Origin: Pseudovibrio ascidiaceicola
GTDB taxonomy: Bacteria; Pseudomonadota; Alphaproteobacteria; Rhizobiales; Stappiaceae
Reading direction: 5' to 3'
DNA length: 64,000 bases
Assembly: GCF_900114245.1 (NCBI RefSeq)
Contig: NZ_FOSK01000009.1
Coordinates: 213,219-277,218 of the forward strand
Shown here: piece by piece, positions 42,698-51,962 of the stretch
Numbering within the stretch: the first letter of the stretch is position 1
Layout of the letters: each line of letters begins with the position of its first letter
Notes under the pieces: model-generated
The model's input: the letters and a program-made list of their open reading frames with translations, nothing else
Told to the model about the DNA's origin: nothing
The model's database searches: none
Translations under genes and position numbers: made by a program

Positions 42698-44530
42698 TTA
42701 ATTTTCAAGTATTTTGAGAAGAGATTGACGGTCCAGAAGTGTATTTCTCCTCTCACAACTTGTTTCGGCGGTGAACAAGCAGCCGTGGCAAGCAGCGCCG
42801 TTTATCATGTCAATATCTGATGTAAGGCTATTGGAACCAGACGTGCAGATTGGGTCATTCCCGCAAACTGTATTTCTGGCAATGCCTCGTTCTAAAATTG
42901 AAGGAATGTTCTGCGCTTGCTCTATAAGACCACCCAACGTTCCTTGAGAGCCGCCACCAGCAGCGTATAGCAGTAAACCCAATTTTGATGTCTTGGACGA
43001 TCCATCACTCTGCAAAGCATAGATCCGCTCCGACAGCGAAGTAGAAGGATATCCTGCGTCCAATGAGATCTGTTCTATTAACAAATGGGACAATGAATGA
43101 ACGAAAACATACTCATAACCGGGAAAAGGTTTTCGCTGGTTTACGTCTTTTTGATACCATTCATCATATCGATGCTTGAGGTCTTCAAGGGAGCTGTCGG
43201 CACCGAGGGACTTCAGCCTCTCACGGATCGACGCGATGTCAAAATGAAAGAATAGCCCTTCGCCGAACTGTTCCATTGCGGGCAGCCAGCTAACTTTGTC
43301 TGCAAGAGATTGTCCCTGAACCTCCAGAGTGATGTCTTCCTGCACCTCATCAAAAGGTGATGGTGCTGGCTCAATACGCGTAAAACCATAAAGGCATGAC
43401 ACTTCACACATACGGTGCACTTTTACCAACGACGTGATAAAGCTCGTGTCTGCTCGCGCATCATCCCGCCACTCAGCATCTTCTAGAGTCTCGGCGTGCA
43501 ATCGGGCTGACAGCTTGTTTTCCCCAATAGTCTTCTTTCCAGAAGCCAAAATTGAAAATTCTTCGACCTTTGGGTTCTCAGCGTCATGAGACAACACGTC
43601 AGCTTGTTCGTTTCGGATTTTTTGCAGAGCCGCCCAAATTGCGCTGCCATCTAAGCCTTCAAATGCCTTCCTAATTGGTGCTAAGCCAAACTTGACAGGG
43701 CCCAATACATCCTGCTCAGTATGCACCTCCTCGAAGGCGGGAAGGTATTCAGAAACCCGTCGTTCAACGTCATTTTGACCATCAGGCAAGGCAATCAGCT
43801 TTAAAACCTGAGAGTAATAGTTGTTGATGGCGCCACGCGTCATTGGTCTCTGCGTCTCTGGGCAGTTTGTTGCCTCGTACCCTTCAATCCACGGCCGGTA
43901 ACCCTTGCAGGAGCCGAGAGCATTCTCAGTAAAGAGTTCACTCAACTGTCTGTTCGCCCCGCAGTCACATAAAACCGTAATGTACTGCGGGTCTCCGGCT
44001 GCTCCTCGGTCCTGCATGTACATGGTTTGTTGGCAGTTTCCGCCGCGATGCACAAAATATCTCCAATCAATATCGTCGATATGGCCTTTACTACATGCAG
44101 CCACCCAGCGAACGGGAGAGATGACTTGCCCCTTTTTCGCTTTTGGTTTTTCTCCGGATCTGAAACGCCGAAGTTCCTGTTTCGAAGTATCAGCTTGATC
44201 GGTAACAACTTCCCAACGCGGGTATTTCACGGCGGGAATTTTTGGTGATTTTCGACCTAGCGTTGTATCTCCGTTTAGCGGAGGCTCAAACAGGCTCAGT
44301 GTTACGCCTTCCTTAAGCCAGCTGCCTCCATCCTCAGTGTTGCTCAGAAGTTTCGTCAGGTACTGTACCAAGCGTGGTTCAGAGATCTGGCGCATGCTTT
44401 GATTGCCAAAAGCGATAGGCCAACTATCCAAACCCATAATCATCACGGATGCTTCCGGCAGATCAACGATGGAACCGGGACCAAAAGTTTGGATCAACTG
44501 CGACAGTCTGATCTCGTCATTGGAACTCAT
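42698..44530 (-). CDS. drmB: DISARM protein DrmB (DUF1998 domain)
   Basis: A 610-residue protein matching the DUF1998 component that partners the DrmA helicase in DISARM phage defence. The N-terminus, IRLSQLIQTFGPGSIVDLPE followed by SVMIMGLDSWP, is characteristic. Two Cys/His clusters suggest zinc binding: VAACSKGHIDDIDW with CDCGANRQ, and the C-terminal CGNDPICTS with CHGCLFTAETSCERRN, the DUF1998 end. The start overlaps drmA by 4 bp. It is the last gene of the defence operon; no phospholipase-like drmC follows, only 261 bp and then the convergent integrase. Confidence 0.87.
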   Translation of the reverse strand: MSSNDEIRLSQLIQTFGPGSIVDLPEASVMIMGLDSWPIAFGNQSMRQISEPRLVQYLTKLLSNTEDGGSWLKEGVTLSLFEPPLNGDTTLGRKSPKIPAVKYPRWEVVTDQADTSKQELRRFRSGEKPKAKKGQVISPVRWVAACSKGHIDDIDWRYFVHRGGNCQQTMYMQDRGAAGDPQYITVLCDCGANRQLSELFTENALGSCKGYRPWIEGYEATNCPETQRPMTRGAINNYYSQVLKLIALPDGQNDVERRVSEYLPAFEEVHTEQDVLGPVKFGLAPIRKAFEGLDGSAIWAALQKIRNEQADVLSHDAENPKVEEFSILASGKKTIGENKLSARLHAETLEDAEWRDDARADTSFITSLVKVHRMCEVSCLYGFTRIEPAPSPFDEVQEDITLEVQGQSLADKVSWLPAMEQFGEGLFFHFDIASIRERLKSLGADSSLEDLKHRYDEWYQKDVNQRKPFPGYEYVFVHSLSHLLIEQISLDAGYPSTSLSERIYALQSDGSSKTSKLGLLLYAAGGGSQGTLGGLIEQAQNIPSILERGIARNTVCGNDPICTSGSNSLTSDIDMINGAACHGCLFTAETSCERRNTLLDRQSLLKILEN

Positions 44531-47500
44531 TTTGTCGTTCCTCCCGTTGTGACAGGGCCAGCCAAATAGTCTTTCACATCGAGGCTTATGCCGGGTTGTA
44601 CATCGCGCATCGACCAGCCCGCTTCAAATAACTCAAAATCACTAGTCAAAGCAGACATATCGGTTAGCGGGTTGTGCATAAGCCCTTGATCGTCAGCTCG
44701 GTGTGTATCCCAGTTGATATCTTCGCCACCTCGCGCTGCCAGAATCTGTAGCCAGCCATCCTTGAGGCGGCCGATATCCTCCAGCGTACAAAAACGATCA
44801 ACTAAGAAATTGCTGGCTGCAGCGACAGCTGGGTGATCCGGGTCGAACCTAGAAGCACCACTATTCATAGAAAAATCTGGGTCCAAGTGTCGAACGAGGC
44901 CCGCAAAAACGGCACCTAAAGCACGATCTTTTGCGCGCATAGAACCGGGTGTAACACTTGTGGCTTCAACTGCGCGATAGAATGCTTTGTGATATGTTTC
45001 AAAGTCTTCGTAGTGGGCACGATCCCTAGCTCGGTGCATATTCAGGATCACCAAAACTATTCCTGGTCGCTGAGAATCGCGACCCACTCGACTTGTAGCT
45101 TGAATATATTCAGCAGCAGACTTCGGTTGGTTCTGAACAAACATCAAACCAAGCCTTGTGATATCGAGGCCAACAGAAATCATGTTGGTCGCCAATGCGA
45201 CATCGAGCGGAAGCATTTGCCCCTTTGTTTTTGGAGCTTTCGAGAAATTTTGCTCGAGCCGCTCTTTTGCTATCGCAACGTCATCTGTGCTTAAGCGAGA
45301 TGTGAGCTCATCAGGTGCGGAGATATTACGTGCTGCAAAACTTGAACCAGCTTCATCTTGTCCATATCTCAGACGTCTACTGGGCCATACACATAGATTG
45401 GTCGCAACTTCGTCTTCAATAATGCGACGACTTGCGCCCAATTCTCTCAGCGCATTGAAGTAGCAAAGTGCTGTCATATAAGGGTCTGCAGGATTTTTCG
45501 ATCCATCGCGACTGTCTTGGTCAAATTGTCTCTGTGCTGATGCCAGCATTGGTACAATAGACCTAAGCATAACCTTTCTTGGCCCGATCCCGAGTGCGCT
45601 GATCCCGACATAGCGCCGCCCATCAGCTTCGCCTAGGGCGCGTGTCAATGCGAAGTGGCTATCCCTACGATCGATGCCCGGGGGCGGGAAAATAGCCGTT
45701 TTCGTTCGACCAAAGAGTTTCTGAATTTGATCTTCCGCGCGCCTAACGGTGGCAGTAGAAGCAATAATCTTTGGACCACGCAATTCGCCATTGATCGTCC
45801 GTGATGCAAGTCGGTCTACCATCGCTTCGTAGAGACCTGCGATTGTGCCTAGCGGTCCTGAGATCAAATGCAGCTCGTCTTGAATAATCAGAGAGGGCGG
45901 CGGAAGACACTGCGCTTCGTCGGAAAGAAGATACCCAACGCCAGGTTCATCAGCGCCATAGAACCGCAGGTGTTTGGGGTCACTGCCTTCATCAAAACGG
46001 TCCACGTTGTCAAAAAACCTGCCAACTTCACCGCGCCTCGGTAAGGCAGCGAATTTGTCGACAGTTCCAATGATAAATGCAGGAAGGCGGTTGAATATCT
46101 CTTCATCGACGGCAAGAACAGGCAATCCGCCCTTTTCGCCACTAAAATCGCAATCGATATTAGCGCAGTTGATAAGCATCCGCTTGCCAGCAACATGGAA
46201 TGTGTCTTTGTCAAAATCAGTTCCGCACCAAGGGCATTGTTTTATCGGTGCCGGTGCCTCTCGACCCGACTTTCTGTAGCGGTTGACCTTAGTGTAGGCG
46301 TGACGGCCCGGGCCGTCTTGCTCACCTCGCCCGCCAATCTTATTTGGAGTGGCCGCCGAACCCACCCAGAGCCCAATCTCAATTGGAGCCAAGCCAAGTT
46401 TCGGTTGGCCGTTCTGTTGCCATTCGGGAGACCGCCGAAGCAGTTCAAGCGCACAGATCATCGCTGCAGCACGGCCCAACTGATCCAGCGTCAATAGTCG
46501 AAGCGTGTAGCGCATGATCACGCAAACACCACTTCCCAACCAATCCGCGTGCGTTAGCCTGCGATACGCAATCTGATAGGCCGCTAGGCCAAGATACGCC
46601 TCAGTCTTACCCCCGCCCGTAGGAAAGAAGAGCAGATCGACTGTCTTGCGATCATCATGAGTGGGATCAGACAACCCATTTAGATTGAGAAGAATGAAAG
46701 CCAGCTGAAATGGTCGCCAACCAGCACCAGTCACGCCACGTTTTTCGAGGTATGAGTTAATAGACAAGTTCATCGCGCGAAAGGCATCACGCGCAGCAGC
46801 ATCGGTCTTCAGCAGTTCAATACCATTGCGCATTCGCGAGCATGCCTCGCGTTGTTTTTCCACGAGTTCTTCTGCCACTTCACGCCGCGATTGAAATGAG
46901 ATCGCAGACGCCTTATCCGCCTGACGCGCAATAAATTCAGCGTAGTTCTCCGGAAAACCGGATAGTGAAGCCGCAAGCTGAGCCGGATCCTCTGCGAGCT
47001 TTGCGAGTTCCAGCATGTTGAACTCAGCAACACCATTCAACGCATCATTCTGGTCTACCTTTTCGACATCTGCCGATGGCAGTTGGTCTGTCCAAACAGA
47101 CGGCGCCAGCCCGTCGGCAGGCTCGGCATGTCCTGTTCCAACATTGCGGCCACCGGCAAAACGAAGCACGTCTTGGTAGTGCAAATCATGCAGTCGCAGA
47201 TCAGAGTCTTCGGCGTCGTACCCGCTCATATCAGGGTTGCCGATAAATCCGTCGCCACCGGCTTTCAGCTCCAAACCGACTTGGAACACGTTGGACACGT
47301 CGCGGAACCGCTGGGATTCTGGACGGCGGTTTACAACAAAGATGGTGACGGAAAGACCGTCAACGGATGCTTCGGGGCGCAGCAGGTCAACCTTTTGCAC
47401 CATCAGATGCAAGTGAAGGCACCCGCCCTTTCGTTGAGGCGTCTCTGTATCCAACAACGGGATCGGCAAGCCTTCTTTGGTTTCCATCGCCTTTGCCAGC

Positions 47501-48027
47501 GTTGCCGCATCAATGCGGTGTTCGACAAATCGCGGCTTACGGTGCCAGCTGATGTCTTTGGGCGCGTCCTTACCAGTTCCCTCAAGCACCGCCTCGGGGA
47601 TGGGCGGTTGGGCGTGGTAGTCCGCATATCGCAAGGCGACATCGATGTAGGGGCAATCTGGTGAGACGAACGCCGTCAAACCGAGGCTGGTTGGGTCGAG
47701 ACGCTTGCGCTGCCGTGCGTCATTGCCACCATCGCTGTCTTCGCCGCCAGCCGCGCCGTGTTCATCGTCGTCTTCTATGCTGGGCAGTGGGCTTTGGATT
47801 TCTGGCGCGTCGTTCTTGGGCAGGGCTGCGGTCGAGCCCTCGGCGGGGGTCAAATAGCCGATCAGGTAAAAGCTGGACGGACGGGTTGAGGTGATGACCT
47901 CGAAGTTCGCCATGTGATCGTCGTGGAATGCCGGGCGCGTGTCGGGGCCGACGACATCCATGCGGAATGCGTCGAGGATATCATCGCGGACTTGCGCCGA
48001 GGCTTTGGTGCTGGCTGCGTCGCTCAT
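44527..48027 (-). CDS. drmA: DISARM helicase DrmA
   Basis: A 1166-residue superfamily 2 helicase, the DNA-translocating core of DISARM. Motifs: Walker A FFPTGGGKTEAYLG (Walker core near residues 469-475), Walker B SLIIQDELHLISGPLGT, motif III-like IIASTATVRRAEDQI, and motif VI ATSRVGRDSQRPG. A Cys cluster (CPWCGTDF with LINCANIDC) sits between. A long Asp/Glu-rich N-terminal region precedes the helicase. In known DISARM, DrmA works with DrmB on unmethylated incoming DNA. It is flanked by 4-bp overlaps on both sides. Confidence 0.88.
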   Translation of the reverse strand: MSDAASTKASAQVRDDILDAFRMDVVGPDTRPAFHDDHMANFEVITSTRPSSFYLIGYLTPAEGSTAALPKNDAPEIQSPLPSIEDDDEHGAAGGEDSDGGNDARQRKRLDPTSLGLTAFVSPDCPYIDVALRYADYHAQPPIPEAVLEGTGKDAPKDISWHRKPRFVEHRIDAATLAKAMETKEGLPIPLLDTETPQRKGGCLHLHLMVQKVDLLRPEASVDGLSVTIFVVNRRPESQRFRDVSNVFQVGLELKAGGDGFIGNPDMSGYDAEDSDLRLHDLHYQDVLRFAGGRNVGTGHAEPADGLAPSVWTDQLPSADVEKVDQNDALNGVAEFNMLELAKLAEDPAQLAASLSGFPENYAEFIARQADKASAISFQSRREVAEELVEKQREACSRMRNGIELLKTDAAARDAFRAMNLSINSYLEKRGVTGAGWRPFQLAFILLNLNGLSDPTHDDRKTVDLLFFPTGGGKTEAYLGLAAYQIAYRRLTHADWLGSGVCVIMRYTLRLLTLDQLGRAAAMICALELLRRSPEWQQNGQPKLGLAPIEIGLWVGSAATPNKIGGRGEQDGPGRHAYTKVNRYRKSGREAPAPIKQCPWCGTDFDKDTFHVAGKRMLINCANIDCDFSGEKGGLPVLAVDEEIFNRLPAFIIGTVDKFAALPRRGEVGRFFDNVDRFDEGSDPKHLRFYGADEPGVGYLLSDEAQCLPPPSLIIQDELHLISGPLGTIAGLYEAMVDRLASRTINGELRGPKIIASTATVRRAEDQIQKLFGRTKTAIFPPPGIDRRDSHFALTRALGEADGRRYVGISALGIGPRKVMLRSIVPMLASAQRQFDQDSRDGSKNPADPYMTALCYFNALRELGASRRIIEDEVATNLCVWPSRRLRYGQDEAGSSFAARNISAPDELTSRLSTDDVAIAKERLEQNFSKAPKTKGQMLPLDVALATNMISVGLDITRLGLMFVQNQPKSAAEYIQATSRVGRDSQRPGIVLVILNMHRARDRAHYEDFETYHKAFYRAVEATSVTPGSMRAKDRALGAVFAGLVRHLDPDFSMNSGASRFDPDHPAVAAASNFLVDRFCTLEDIGRLKDGWLQILAARGGEDINWDTHRADDQGLMHNPLTDMSALTSDFELFEAGWSMRDVQPGISLDVKDYLAGPVTTGGTTK

Positions 48028-51000
48028 ATCAGCGTTCCTTGTTGATCAAGCTGCAAAGCCGATGGTTTCATTTTGTCATTCTGGGGTTCTTTGGCCTCTT
48101 CCGCAGCGCGCTGGCGGTTCAGCTCCAACAGACGCGCCAACACTTTGTCGCGAAACCATGCGGGCCAGTGATAGCGTTCTTGGTAGGCGAATTCTGGTTC
48201 GTCTGTGCGATGCAGGAAGCGTGGGGCAGCCCCATCTTCGGATGTGTCCTGCGCCAAGTCGGCAAGGTCATCCCAGCCATAGGCATGCAGAACGGCGTCG
48301 TCCATTTCTGAATGAAGCCGACGGAGTTCGACGATGTCTGGTTTCCGGTCGAGAGGGCTATGGAACCTGTTGTAGAGCTCGGTCAAACCTATGGCCGCTT
48401 TCTTCATTATCTCGCGGCGTAGATTTTCATACTCAGCACCCTTTGCCTTCAGCGTTTCTGTTTTGGCAAAAGGAAACGGGAACGTTTGGTAGCCATCTGT
48501 TGATGTGTAACGAAGGTCATCTTTCATACTCGAACTTGTCAGTCTCACCCATATCTCATGGATCCGCGATTGAAGATTGCAAAACAGTGAAAACTCATCG
48601 CTAGAGAAAATCACCAACGAATGACCCCAAATTGACGACGCAGGTAATTTGGCTACCGAAAGGTGTGGTGTCGCACCGCAATTCACTGCGAATACTGAGG
48701 TTTTCGCGCCGATCGAATCATAAAGTGAGTTTGTTCGCCTAGTAAAACGCCACCAGATTTCACGCCGATCCCATTGTGGGTTACCAGCGCGTTCTGGTTT
48801 CACGAGTGTCTCCACAATTTCCAACAAATCCGGCCAATCTTCAGCGACTGCTTCACTGTAGTCGGAGGGGACAATACCGAGGCGTATCATTTCTTTTTTT
48901 TCTGCTTCGTTGGCGTCTGTCCAATGCTTCAAACTTCGGTCGCGACGTAGCGGAAAATCCTCAAAATCTATGACGTAACGACGATGTCGATGTTCCGCAT
49001 CATTGTTGACCTCATTGCCCCCCAGATACGGCTTAATACGTTCGTAATTCAGAGGGTTTTTGGCAATAAGCTCTTTCATGCGATCTATATTGGTCGCTTT
49101 GCCTTTCTCCGCATTCTCGTCGTCAAAGGTAAACCCTTGGCCTAGAATTACCGATCCTTGGAACGCAGTATTCTGATTTTCTTCGAGAACTGCAGGTGTT
49201 TCATCAAAATCGCCCTCGCGGACAAAGGCCGAGACACGACTGACAGAACGACCATCCAGTAGCACCGACACGCCTTTCGCAGGTCCCTTACTCACGTGAA
49301 CCGTGGATACAACTACCGCAGCCTCACCCGGCCATTTCACCCGCCGCCGCGCATTATAAATCTCGCCGTTTTTCACTTGTAGCAGGTACCGTAACCCACT
49401 CTCGCGTGTATCCCCCTGCCCAATCGTATTTGTTGCGATCAAGCCCATTGTGCCACCCTCGCGCAGCAGCGCAAACGCGCGACGGAAGAAATGCGCCGAC
49501 AGATCCGCATTCCCATGCGCGCCGGGGCTGATGATCTTTAGCCAGTCCATGAAACCCGAGCGTGATCCATTGATGATCGTGTTCTTTCCCGCGAAGGGCG
49601 GGTTGCCGACAATGCTGTCAAAGCCGGGATTGTCGCCCGCAAAGACCTCGGGAAACTCAATGTCCCAATGGAATGGTGTAATGGGATAATTGCCGCTGAA
49701 CAGACCCTGCTGTAATCGCCGCGAAACGTCCTGCCCATCCTCCTGACCAAATTGAACCTGAAAATCGTCCAACGCCTGCCGCCGCGCTTTTGCCTTCGCC
49801 TCCGAAAAGAACACCGCAATCACAGCGTCACCGCCCAGCCGGACCTCGGCGATATCACGGTCCGCCTCATCCAGCCGATGCTTTTGCTGTTCAAAGGTCA
49901 CATTGTCCGGGGCGGTACGGATGCGTTGCCGATCCCCGCGGGCTGCATCAACTTTCCTGCGGAACTCTTGCGTGAAGACGGGATAGGTCCCATCGGTCTG
50001 CCAGTCAAACTCTGCGAGCTGGTCAAAGGTCAGCCCCACGAGGGAGTCACCGGTTTTGAGGGCATGGTCCAAAAAGCTGAAGTCTTCATCCTTGGCCAGC
50101 GTCACAAGCCAGAGGGACAGCTTGGCGAGGTCCGTCGCCATGTGGTTTTTATCAACACCGTAAAGACAGCGCTTCGCGACCTCACGTCGCGCAAAGACCT
50201 GCGGATCTATCCGTGCCTCATCAGGGAGTAACTCTGGATGACGCGCCCAAGCCGCCTCGAGTTGTTCGCCAAGAGCACGGCATGTTTCCACCAGAAACGC
50301 ACCAGACCCCATGGCTGGATCGCAGACCTTTAGGTCAAGCACTTGGTCAGGTGTCGGGTTGTCACCAAGCTGCGCCAGCACCGGCTCCAACGCTTCCTTG
50401 ACAATAGGAGCTGTCAGCGATCGCGGCGTATAGTGGCTACCCGTCTTTCGCCGCTCATCCGTTGGCTGCAAGATAATCGTGCCAGCCGTCACCACGCGTT
50501 TGTCGGGCGAGCCGCGCACGTCGATTTTCTTATCGAGGGCTGTCAGTATCTCATCGATGGTTTTTGAGGTTTTGAGAAGTTTGGTTTGAGCGGGTGTCGT
50601 CTTGAAGTCGATCGTATCCAAGAAATATTTCGCCCGCTTATCCGGGGCTTTGCCGAGGACTGCTTCAAGGTCGATGTAGGCCGGGATGCCGCCTTTACCC
50701 GAACGCAAAGCAATGCTCGATCCTTTCGAGCGGGTGACTGTGAAGCCCATTACGGTTTCATAGACCGAGCCGATCTGTTCGACGTCAAGCGTCTTGTAAG
50801 ACAGCCTTTCACCACCAAGCATCAGAAGCTGTTTCAGCACCTCATGAATGCATTTATCGGAAACCGGCAGGACATCAGGGTCGTCACCCTCATCAAACTG
50901 CCCAAGCAAGAAGGGGAAGGTCGTCAGATCAAACAGCTTGCCACGTCGTTGGTGCATGAAGCTGGGGCCTGCACCGTCATAGATAAGCTGGAATAGACCC

Positions 51001-51962
51001 AACAAACGACCCCAAGCGCCATATCGATCTGCCATCGTATCGGGGTAAAGGGCTGCGTCGGCCTCAAGATCGACAAAGAGACGCCGCACAGCATACCCTT
51101 GCTCGTAAATGGTCTTGGCCTTCTCATCCTCGGATGACGGCATCAGATCGCGATCTTCAGCATAAAGCACAAAGACCAGCCGCATCAGTACCGTCAAAAG
51201 GCCTTCGTAGAATTGCTGTGGAGCGGTCTCCGCTACATCGCGCAACTGGTGGTCTGTCTCCACTTCAGATGTGAAGCCGCGAAGAAGCGTATACAGCGCG
51301 CCAAGGACTTGATCCGCGAGTTTCGTCGAAACGATATTCTGACTTTCGCGGGACCGCTTCAGAATGCCATCGAGCCGGGCCTCTTTGCTGCCCCAAATGG
51401 CGTTCCGGCCGAGCAAAAGCTTCAGGCCCGCGAGCATTTCGCGGCCAGCGGTCGTCTTCAGTCCCTCAATTGGCCATTCTAAGTAACCAGGCGTCTCTCC
51501 TGAGGGAGAGTATGTTAAGCGCAAAGCATCATCGGTAACGAGTAGACCTTGCAAAATGCCACTTTCTCGTAGGTGCCGCTCAAAAGCTTGCTGCTCGGAC
51601 ACACCGCTCCATTGTCCCAGCGAGGTACGTGCATCGGGATCGATGTCGTTCGCGAGATGCTTTACAAGCAGTCTAACACCTTCGCCGCCACTGCCTGCTA
51701 AGGCCGCATCAGCTTCGAGTGTGACATTCATTTCTGTGAGGCGAAACACCGCATCTGTGGGTTTTCGGCTTCCTTTTAGAACGCGTTCCTGTGGCCAACC
51801 CAGAACATTGGCAGCAAGCGACCAAAAATCGTGAGCATTTTGCAAGAAGGTTTCTGTATCTTCAGCGGTCTGCTTGATAGGCACCAAGTTTTCGGCGGCT
51901 AGAGCAGATTGTGAAACAACCAGTCCTTCCTGCCGAACATGTTTAAGCCAAAGGTCTATCAT
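48024..51962 (-). CDS. drmMI: DISARM N6-adenine DNA methyltransferase DrmMI
   Basis: A 1312-residue adenine methyltransferase resembling the Eco57I type, which would mark host DNA as self. The SAM-binding motif I is CDPAMGSGAFLVET (about 548-556) and the catalytic motif IV is SIVGNPPF (787-790). An N-terminal ~500-residue region lacks a clear nuclease motif to my eye (a PD-ExK site is not evident). The C-terminal third is probably the target recognition domain. It overlaps drmD and drmA by 4 bp each. As the class 1 methylase it distinguishes this locus from class 2, which uses a cytosine methylase. Confidence 0.88.
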   Translation of the reverse strand: MIDLWLKHVRQEGLVVSQSALAAENLVPIKQTAEDTETFLQNAHDFWSLAANVLGWPQERVLKGSRKPTDAVFRLTEMNVTLEADAALAGSGGEGVRLLVKHLANDIDPDARTSLGQWSGVSEQQAFERHLRESGILQGLLVTDDALRLTYSPSGETPGYLEWPIEGLKTTAGREMLAGLKLLLGRNAIWGSKEARLDGILKRSRESQNIVSTKLADQVLGALYTLLRGFTSEVETDHQLRDVAETAPQQFYEGLLTVLMRLVFVLYAEDRDLMPSSEDEKAKTIYEQGYAVRRLFVDLEADAALYPDTMADRYGAWGRLLGLFQLIYDGAGPSFMHQRRGKLFDLTTFPFLLGQFDEGDDPDVLPVSDKCIHEVLKQLLMLGGERLSYKTLDVEQIGSVYETVMGFTVTRSKGSSIALRSGKGGIPAYIDLEAVLGKAPDKRAKYFLDTIDFKTTPAQTKLLKTSKTIDEILTALDKKIDVRGSPDKRVVTAGTIILQPTDERRKTGSHYTPRSLTAPIVKEALEPVLAQLGDNPTPDQVLDLKVCDPAMGSGAFLVETCRALGEQLEAAWARHPELLPDEARIDPQVFARREVAKRCLYGVDKNHMATDLAKLSLWLVTLAKDEDFSFLDHALKTGDSLVGLTFDQLAEFDWQTDGTYPVFTQEFRRKVDAARGDRQRIRTAPDNVTFEQQKHRLDEADRDIAEVRLGGDAVIAVFFSEAKAKARRQALDDFQVQFGQEDGQDVSRRLQQGLFSGNYPITPFHWDIEFPEVFAGDNPGFDSIVGNPPFAGKNTIINGSRSGFMDWLKIISPGAHGNADLSAHFFRRAFALLREGGTMGLIATNTIGQGDTRESGLRYLLQVKNGEIYNARRRVKWPGEAAVVVSTVHVSKGPAKGVSVLLDGRSVSRVSAFVREGDFDETPAVLEENQNTAFQGSVILGQGFTFDDENAEKGKATNIDRMKELIAKNPLNYERIKPYLGGNEVNNDAEHRHRRYVIDFEDFPLRRDRSLKHWTDANEAEKKEMIRLGIVPSDYSEAVAEDWPDLLEIVETLVKPERAGNPQWDRREIWWRFTRRTNSLYDSIGAKTSVFAVNCGATPHLSVAKLPASSIWGHSLVIFSSDEFSLFCNLQSRIHEIWVRLTSSSMKDDLRYTSTDGYQTFPFPFAKTETLKAKGAEYENLRREIMKKAAIGLTELYNRFHSPLDRKPDIVELRRLHSEMDDAVLHAYGWDDLADLAQDTSEDGAAPRFLHRTDEPEFAYQERYHWPAWFRDKVLARLLELNRQRAAEEAKEPQNDKMKPSALQLDQQGTLI